Shown here one piece after another: positions 58,268 through 64,000 of a stretch of DNA of 64,000 bases. Below the pieces are notes generated by a model that was not told the DNA's origin, made no database searches, and saw nothing but the letters and a program-made list of their open reading frames with translations. The DNA is taken from the NCBI GenBank assembly GCA_001599915.1, contig BCIG01000028.1, positions 372,001-436,000 of the forward strand, written 5' to 3'. The position numbers and the translations under genes are program-made. The first letter of the stretch is position 1. Every line of letters starts with the position of its first letter. This DNA comes from Symbiotaphrina buchneri (taxonomy: Eukaryota; Ascomycota; Symbiotaphrinales; Symbiotaphrinaceae).

Positions 58268-59199
58268 TCAGCCCAAGGCTCGAAGCCGCCAGAAATCCAC
58301 ACCGAAGGTACCGATATACACGCCGAAGACCATGACAATGACCCACTCCAGGACTCCAGCAGCATCAATCGTAGAGAGATTTAGCGTCAATGTGAAGATG
58401 ATAAGAAGTGCGAACTCCACCGCCAGTAACAGAGACTTGAGAACGAGGAGCATATGTGAAACTGCTAGGTCGCCCGGACTGGCGCCGCCGACGTCAACAG
58501 TCGTACTGTTGTCCGACCCCTGGACCAGGGGCTCATATGAGTCTGTCCATAGTATCTTAATTGAGTAAGGCGGGCCTTGGATAATCCAGCCATGGAGACA
58601 AAGAAAAAGTGCCGAAAAGGCATATGCAACAAATGTAGCTCGAAGGAGCAGCTCATGCACGGGCCGATGATGCAAAACGTCATAATTGGTAAGGAGTGTA
58701 AAGCACACAGTTGCGATAACCGCGAGAGCAGTACTTGAGACCCTCAAGGCTTCTAACACAGTGCTACTCTTAGAGGACGATCGAGATTGCTGGGAAATGT
58801 CCGTGTAATCGAAGTGTAGCAAGATAGTAATGAAAAATGTAGTCGAGGTGAAGTTGCCCAGGAGTAGAAATATGGGTTTAAGATATGGCTGCGCGGCAAT
58901 GTCGGATATAAATCTGATAAAAAGAGTCAGTATTTGAAAGCCCCAGCCACAAACTTGAACTAGTCTTCCAGATGTACGCACGCAACAGGCTGCCCCTCCA
59001 TCTCAGAGGCGTAGTGTGGGCGTCCGTCTATACACCACCGTGCCATAAATATCGACAGCATTACTAGACACAACCGAGTCAGCAACGGTTGAGCCCGTTC
59101 TTACGGAATTTTGTGATGCAGTGTACCTAGCCATGATGTGACTGAGACGGAAGGGAAGATCCAGGCCCACGGCTGGGTTCGGCGGAGTCCTTCGTGCAT
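58268..59199 (-). CDS. Frag1/DRAM/Sfk1-family membrane protein
   Basis: Six-TM family related to yeast Sfk1 (lipid asymmetry/PI4P) and animal DRAM and FRAG1. Exons 59199-59127, 59063-58982 and 58913-58268 give 266 aa. The first exon (MHEGLRRTQPWAWIFPSVSV) and second exon splice to give WLVMLSIFMARW, the usual first helix. RPHYASEMEG and AFISDIAAQPYLKPIF match the family's HY-S and ISDxGA-LKP signature. The remaining helices are in exon 3, including VIATVCFTLLTNYDVLHH and a C-terminal VFGVYIGTFGVDFWRLR. A start at 59221 in another frame gives no family features and is rejected. Divergent from the glycosyltransferase gene. Confidence 0.82.
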
Positions 59200-59728
59200 C
59201 CTTGGACTTGGCTTCTAGCATCCAACAGCCCAGCGATCAGGGTCTGCTCTGCCTGGCGTTTGCGAACAATTTTCAGAGGTGCATGCTCGTGGACAGAGGG
59301 TCTTGTGCATTAGGCCTTCAGTGAGTGGTGTTGATTAACAATCTGCCCTAAAAGCTGACAGCGACGGGGGTCGTCATTGGGCCGTGTCTGGGAGCGCCAC
59401 GTCAATTTCCAGGTCTACAACTGCCTTGAATGGGGAATGTGCGGTGAAGATTGGCTGTCCCACGGTGTTTCACTGTCACACGGCGCAGTCGCCGTGTCAG
59501 CACTAGTGAGCATGACAGCTCCCACTATGGCAGCACGGAGCTTTATATCGTAGACCGGGGCGGAGAAGGCGGCCGCCTTTGGTTTTCAAGATTCTCGCTA
59601 TTTTGAACGCCCTCGTCGCCAGGGCACAATACCTGTTGTTCTTTATACTTCCAAGGTTGAGCGTGTCACCTCCATACCGACACCCGGGATTCTCTGATGG
59701 CAATTCAAGGATCTAAGTCGCTCGGTCC
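59200..59728. promoter_or_regulatory. Divergent region between Frag1/DRAM and glycosyltransferase genes
   Basis: About 530 bp with no gene. A shared promoter is inferred from the divergent layout; I see no specific site I can support. Confidence 0.35.
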
Positions 59729-61084
59729 ATGCGCGTCAGCAAATGCAGGGAAAGCTTTGCTAGGATGAAGACCCAGGACAACCAAACCCACACTTCAGAA
59801 ACAGGCCGGGTACTGATCATCAGCGCGCGCGTGGGCGCCGGACACGACGCCGCAGCATACGAGCTCGCGCGTCGACTTCATTCACAAGGCTACAAAACTC
59901 AAATCCACGACTACACCACCGCCGCACCCTGGGCTGCACGGATGATCCTGCGGCACTGGTACGTGCCTCAAGTGCAAAACGCGCCAGACAACTTCACATG
60001 GATGGTGGACATGCTCGAACGCCCGACATGGGTGCTAGGCATCATCCTGGCCACATGCCTGCTAGCCGCCCCGCGGGTTTTGTACTGGGTATCAGAATTC
60101 GACCCCGACGTGGTGGTCTCCACGTACCCTATGGCGAGCCAGACGCTGGGCCAGTTAAGGCGGTTGGGAGTGCTGAAGGTGCCGGTGGTGACGTGCCTTA
60201 CCGATCCGGCGGCGCATCGGCTGTGGTTTCATAGAGGCGTGGATGTCCATGCCGTCATGTATGGCGCGTCGGTAGAGGATGGCAAGAGGTGGGGATACTG
60301 CGCGACGGAGGTAGGGCCCCTCGTCCGCCCTGCCTTTTTCAGGTCCATACCACGAGAGGAGCGAGCGATGAAGCGCAGAGTTCTTGGATACGCTTCTGAG
60401 GATGTGGTCGTTCTGGTAAGCGCAGGGTCTCTGGGGCTGGGTCGCATCATGGACACCGTGACAGCGGTTGGCAGTCATCCTAGAGCAAAAGCGTTGGTCC
60501 TCTGCGGACATAATGAGACTCTGAGACAGGAACTTTCGTCCCTTCGCGGCGTCACTGCTCTGGGCTGGAGGGAAGACATTCCGGAGCTATATAGCTGCGC
60601 AGACATCTTCGTACACAACGCATCAGGCATGGCGTTCGCTGAGGCTACGGCTGCTGGACTCCCAACGATCACGTATAATGCTCTGCCGGGCCATGGACTC
60701 ATGAATGCGGCCGTCGTGGAAATGGCAGGGCTTTCTCCCTGGCCACGGAATGCCGAGGAGCTGTCAGCGGCCATTGACGCGGCGAGCAGCCAGCCGCGGC
60801 GGTTCGGCCGGCCGGATTTGGTGAAAGAGGCAGTGTTTCGCGATCTCATAGACGATCTCGTCCGTAAAAGCAGTGTTACGAAACGATCAGTCGACCTATG
60901 CTGTATGCGTCCTTCATCCTGTCATCTCTCCTTTCGGCCTTATTCTACATCATCACCAGTCCGGGCTGGCTCCCCGTCATACTCTACATCATCTGTCCAT
61001 CACTCGAGACACTCATTTTCCTGCTTCGGTCAATCGCGATATGGACATCACTCACCATCAGCATCACAGTCGGTCTCTATATAG
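59729..61084 (+). CDS. MGDG-synthase-like lipid glycosyltransferase (GT28 type)
   Basis: GT-B glycosyltransferase resembling monogalactosyl-diacylglycerol synthase and bacterial processive diacylglycerol glucosyltransferases, so a glycolipid product at a membrane is likely. The N-terminal MGDG_synth motif RVGAGHDAAAYELARRL is near residues 34-50. FDPDVVVSTYPMASQTLG is the next conserved block. The donor-binding C-domain has VSAGSLGLGRIMDTV and VHNASGMAFAEATAAGLPTI. The family part ends near residue 390 (DLIDDLVRKS). The last 60 codons overlap, in another frame, the start of the acyltransferase ORF at 60898, and have no family character. Start may be ATG 59729 or 59765. Homologues are commonest in bacteria and plants, so horizontal origin is possible (inference). 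Confidence 0.8.
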   Translation: MRVSKCRESFARMKTQDNQTHTSETGRVLIISARVGAGHDAAAYELARRLHSQGYKTQIHDYTTAAPWAARMILRHWYVPQVQNAPDNFTWMVDMLERPTWVLGIILATCLLAAPRVLYWVSEFDPDVVVSTYPMASQTLGQLRRLGVLKVPVVTCLTDPAAHRLWFHRGVDVHAVMYGASVEDGKRWGYCATEVGPLVRPAFFRSIPREERAMKRRVLGYASEDVVVLVSAGSLGLGRIMDTVTAVGSHPRAKALVLCGHNETLRQELSSLRGVTALGWREDIPELYSCADIFVHNASGMAFAEATAAGLPTITYNALPGHGLMNAAVVEMAGLSPWPRNAEELSAAIDAASSQPRRFGRPDLVKEAVFRDLIDDLVRKSSVTKRSVDLCCMRPSSCHLSFRPYSTSSPVRAGSPSYSTSSVHHSRHSFSCFGQSRYGHHSPSASQSVSI

Positions 61085-61785
61085 GCGTCTTCTTCCAGAT
61101 CTTCAATCCACGGAAAGCCACTCTCGGCCTGTTAGTCGCAACGAAGATCTTTCTATTCCTCAGTCGCTGGACAGCAGGAGTCTGTGTCCGAACTACCGGC
61201 CTCCATAACTTCCCAAAGAACACACCAGCCGTCTACGTTGCCAACCACCAGTCCGAAATCGACCTGCTCGTCATCGCCGCCCTCTTCCCTTCCATGTCCA
61301 ACGGCGCCGTGGTAGCCAAGGAGGAGCTCAGAAAAGTCCCGGTGCTTGGCTGGTTCATGCGGGCTACAGGCTGGATCTTCATCCGCCGTCACACATCAAC
61401 GACCCGCCGCCATCACTCGCCCTCCGAAACAACATCCCTACTCGAGCCCCCAGCTTCCTCGGCGATGATCACATCGATGGTGTCGCAGGTCCGTCTACAG
61501 CAAAAGAGCATTCTGATCTTCCCAGAAGGCACACGCTCGCACTTCCTGGCGCCGCAGTTGGCGCCCTTCAAGTCTGGCGCGTTCCGCGTTGCTGTTGAAG
61601 CCGGGGTGTCCGTCGTGTCGGTGGTCGTCGCGAATAGGAAATGGAGGTTTCGGGCGGGCAAGATTGAGGTGCGAGTCCTTGAGCCTATTCCACCTAAAAA
61701 GGGAGGGAAGGAGGTGGTGGAGAATCTTATGAACGAGACACGTCATCTGATGGAGAAGCAGTTGGAGGATATGTGGATGAATTGA
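60898..61785 (+). CDS. PlsC-type 1-acylglycerol-3-phosphate acyltransferase
   Basis: Membrane acyltransferase making phosphatidic acid or a related acyl lipid. 295 aa with two or three N-terminal TM helices (SFILSSLLSALFYIIT; TSLTISITVGLYIGVFFQ). Motif I NHQSEID is at residues 116-122, the acceptor-binding region is GWIFIRRH, motif III FPEGTRS at 208-214 and motif IV near VSVVSVVVANRKW. The catalytic His and Asp are present. The ATG at 60898 lies 187 bp inside the glycosyltransferase ORF. Upstream in its own frame a TAA sits about 35 bp before the start, so the two are not one continuous frame here. Either two overlapping genes, or a bifunctional GT-acyltransferase with a frame break or unseen intron. 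Confidence 0.85.
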   Translation: MLYASFILSSLLSALFYIITSPGWLPVILYIICPSLETLIFLLRSIAIWTSLTISITVGLYIGVFFQIFNPRKATLGLLVATKIFLFLSRWTAGVCVRTTGLHNFPKNTPAVYVANHQSEIDLLVIAALFPSMSNGAVVAKEELRKVPVLGWFMRATGWIFIRRHTSTTRRHHSPSETTSLLEPPASSAMITSMVSQVRLQQKSILIFPEGTRSHFLAPQLAPFKSGAFRVAVEAGVSVVSVVVANRKWRFRAGKIEVRVLEPIPPKKGGKEVVENLMNETRHLMEKQLEDMWMN

Positions 61786-62036
61786 TAAACTATATACGCA
61801 TACAGATGGTATCATGCATTAAGCAATGTCGATTTACACCGGTGCCGATAAGGCAAAACAGTACAATCGTCCTCGCACGCTCTCACCTTCCTCCCACTCT
61901 TTCTTTGGACCTGTACACCCTCAAAGCAGCCTCCTCGAGATTCCGCCTCGGTCCCGCCTTTTGATGATCTATGACTTGATCCCCTTTCCGAAATCGTGGG
62001 GTCGATCGGCAGCAACACCATCGCCCACGATCTCAC

Positions 62037-62976
62037 CTATTTCACCGGCCCCTGCATCTCCTCCGCCGTCACCGCCGCCTCAGTCTCCGCAGGCGTGGCC
62101 CCGTTCACTGCCGCGTTCGGGATCTTCTTCAACGTCACGCCAACCGCTAAATACACAACCACAACCACAATCTCCTCCAGCACCGCCATACACAACAAAA
62201 CCGTCAAGCTCCCCGTCAGGAGCCCAAACTTGCTTTCGGCTCCCACAAACGCCGCGGCCATACTATACGCAACGCGAACAGCCAACAACGGCAGCGTCAG
62301 CGCGACCGCCGACACCAGCCGCCGCTCGCCGTGCTCGATCGATCGGATGTGCCGTGCGGCGTACGCTGTCAGGAGAGACAGGCAGATGAAGGCCACGGTG
62401 TACACGATGATGGCGGCTTTGGTCACCCCGTTGACTCGCGTGGGGTCTTTGGAGGAGGCGCCGATGTTGCTCCCTGCGATGCCGAGCGCGAGGCCGACGA
62501 GGGTCGGGAATTGTGCGAGTCGGTATTGTTTCTTCGTCAGGAGCGGTCGGCCGCGGGTGCGCGCTGCGGAGTCGAAGCTGTATAAGGAGGGGGTGTCAGC
62601 AGAGTCTTCTGGAAGCCATCTCCACACTCTCTCAAAATAACAGAAAGGGCGAAAGGAAAGGCCGAGGCCAGGAGAGGGAAATGAAACGGGCCACGCACGC
62701 TCTCGACAAAAGCCCAAAGCCCGCCAACAACAGCGGCGACAGCCCAATGGAACTCAGGATCGCGACGGCGATTAGGGCGCCCTTCGAGGGCGCCTCGGCG
62801 AGGATAATCTCGCAAATCCCCGTGGCAATCCGGAACAGCGAGAACAGAATCACGAAAAACCAGCCGGCATTGCGGTTGAAGCCGTGCCGGTGCGCGACGA
62901 AAGCGGCGATGCCGAGTGCGGGCACGTAGAAGATCAGCTCGAGGATGCCGATGCCGCAGCGGTAGGTGACCGTCAT
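62037..62976 (-). CDS. Multi-TM membrane protein (DUF7702-like), unknown function
   Basis: Exons 62976-62699 and 62577-62037 (intron 62578-62698; GTGCGT...ATACAG) give 272 aa. About seven hydrophobic helices: ILELIFYVPALGIAAFVAH, AGWFFVILFSLFRIATGICE, IAVAILSSIGLSPLLLAGFG, FPTLVGLALGIAG, IIVYTVAFICLSLLTAYA, ALTLPLLAVRVAYSMAAAF and VLEEIVVVVVYLAVGVTL. The pattern R..GFNRNAGW ... SLFRI matches a common fungal family of unknown role (recalled as DUF7702). The C-terminal tail is Ala/Glu-rich. Convergent with the acyltransferase gene. The start MTVTYRC at 62976 begins right at helix 1, as usual; the ATG at 63009 adds nothing. Confidence 0.78.
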
Positions 62977-63614
62977 TTTTGCGTTGCTTTCTGTTTGCGT
63001 TGGGCGCAAGGAGGGGGTTTGTTGTGGATAGGGGGTGGGACGGGACGAAGTTGGGATGGAGGAGGACTGCGTGGTGGATGGGTTGTGATGGGCTTATATG
63101 TGCAGGGCTGATGCTGATCTCTTCTATTCTCAAACAGCGAGGCTGTGCCTCCGGTGCAGTGACCCAGCCCCTGGGGATTACCTATACGAAGTGCATAATG
63201 GCGCATCCATGGGGGGGAAGCAATCAGCAACGATCTGCTCCACTTTAGTCCTTTGCTAGTCATATGACTACAGTATCGTAGCATAGCCGCGCAGGCAGCA
63301 GTCGGTCGAGCTTGCTTGCTGCTCACGAAATTCTTCGTTCCCTAACCATATTGAAACAAGAACGCGCCGGGGCTGTCGTGACCGTTTCCTCGTCTGGCGA
63401 AAGGTCAAGAAGGTTTTCAAGATAGCGCCTGTTGTCGACGTGGCTCAGGTGTCTAGCCTGTTGTGGATGTCGTTGCGCTCGGCGGCTGGGGCTACGGGCT
63501 AGTCTGCTAGTACGGTAGCAAAAGACCGACTGACGGCGTCCCAGACGACTATGATCCAGACCTCATTCGTATAATCATATACCCCAATCACCAATAATTC
63601 ACGATCCAGCTCCC
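62977..63614. other. Intergenic, promoter side of the DUF7702-like gene
   Basis: About 640 bp, no feature seen. Confidence 0.4.
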
Positions 63615-64000
63615 TCACATCACCCTCCCCCGATCCCTCCTAACATCCACGCCCCGACTCAGCAGCCCCGCCAGCAGGCCCGCCTGCTGCACGCCCGTCA
63701 GATCTCTAATCCTCCCCAGCTGTCTTGCGGCCCAGCGGCCCAGCTCCAGCGGCGCGACTGGTGTCACGCCCGCCGAGAACAGCGGCCACAGCAAGCTCGT
63801 GCCGGCCGTGACTTTCGGCACGAAAGCCGCGTCTCTGCGCCGTTGCTCGTGGCCGAGGATGAAGGGCACGCTGGCGCAGATAGAGACGCTGAGATGGTGG
63901 ATGGTGGTTTCGGCGGACTGGTGTGTTGATTGGAGGTTGGCTTGGGGAGGGGTGCCAGAGGGGGAGGTGGCAGAGGGCGAGGGAGAGAGGGAGGCGAGGC
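63615..64000 (-). CDS. 3' end of an uncharacterised gene (cut by window edge)
   Basis: The minus frame is open from 64000 to a stop at 63615. It reads a Ser/Pro-rich linker (SPSPSATSPSGTPPQ), then THQSAETTIHHLSVSICASV and FILGHEQRRRD, then TSLLWPLFSAGVTPVAPLEL and a helix QLGRIRDLTGVQQAGLLAGL, ending VRRDRGRVM. The tail resembles the C-terminus of fungal-specific transcription factors (for example LLWPLFxAGxxA). No DNA-binding domain is inside the window, so this stays tentative. Confidence 0.45.
   Translation of the reverse strand, partial: LASLSPSPSATSPSGTPPQANLQSTHQSAETTIHHLSVSICASVPFILGHEQRRRDAAFVPKVTAGTSLLWPLFSAGVTPVAPLELGRWAARQLGRIRDLTGVQQAGLLAGLLSRGVDVRRDRGRVM

Overview
The window looks like genomic DNA of a filamentous ascomycete (Pezizomycotina, probably Eurotiomycetes such as Aspergillus or Penicillium; the genus is inference). 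Nearly every gene is split by short GT...AG introns of about 50-120 bp with CTRAY branch sites. The gene families are typical of such fungi: NACHT-ankyrin NLR, Zn2Cys6 regulator, PTH11-like rhodopsin-domain protein, Frag1/DRAM/Sfk1, ACS- and MCT-type MFS transporters, secreted glycosidases and a Ser/Thr-rich wall protein. No rRNA, CRISPR, transposase or reverse transcriptase is visible.

Layout. 1-4.9 kb: an NLR-type NACHT/ankyrin gene. 6.2-7.6 kb: a single-exon nucleotide-sugar dehydrogenase, then 2.9 kb without a gene. 10.4-16.4 kb: a secreted repeat protein, a BTB protein with a C-terminal ubiquitin-like domain, and a flavin monooxygenase. 17.8-25.7 kb: a secreted GH3 beta-glucosidase, an old-yellow-enzyme reductase, a relic of a second GH3 gene, a small membrane protein and a 3-hydroxyisobutyrate-dehydrogenase-like enzyme. 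26.3-27.0 kb: an array of 130-bp units carrying a 74-bp palindrome, with a fifth copy at 20.6 kb. 27.7-32 kb: a CobW GTPase and an MCT-like MFS. 34-43.4 kb: an extradiol dioxygenase, an ACS-family MFS, a Ser/Thr-rich wall protein and a six-hairpin glycosidase. 43.6-55.7 kb: a catabolic-looking cluster of SDR, RraA-type aldolase/decarboxylase, D-2-hydroxyacid dehydrogenase, Ldh2-type dehydrogenase, ACS-family MFS, amidohydrolase-2 lactonase and Zn2Cys6 regulator. 56-63 kb: a membrane/lipid group of rhodopsin-domain protein, Frag1/DRAM/Sfk1, MGDG-synthase-like glycosyltransferase overlapping a PlsC acyltransferase, and a multi-TM protein. The right edge cuts an uncharacterised gene.

How the genes may work together. 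The 43.6-55.7 kb block has the parts expected for uptake (MFS), lactone opening (amidohydrolase 2), C-C cleavage (RraA) and redox handling (SDR, D-2-HADH, Ldh2) of a sugar acid or aromatic ring-fission acid, under a local regulator. The substrate cannot be read from sequence.

The most striking signal is decay. Seven protein genes carry one to three clean lesions (in-frame stops or single-base losses) inside otherwise well-preserved family sequence, and an eighth appears to have lost a splice donor. Intact genes lie between them. Most stops and the donor change can be explained by C:G to T:A changes, and all four indels look like the loss of one base. This is either a region undergoing recent pseudogenisation or a set of assembly errors. 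Raw reads would decide.
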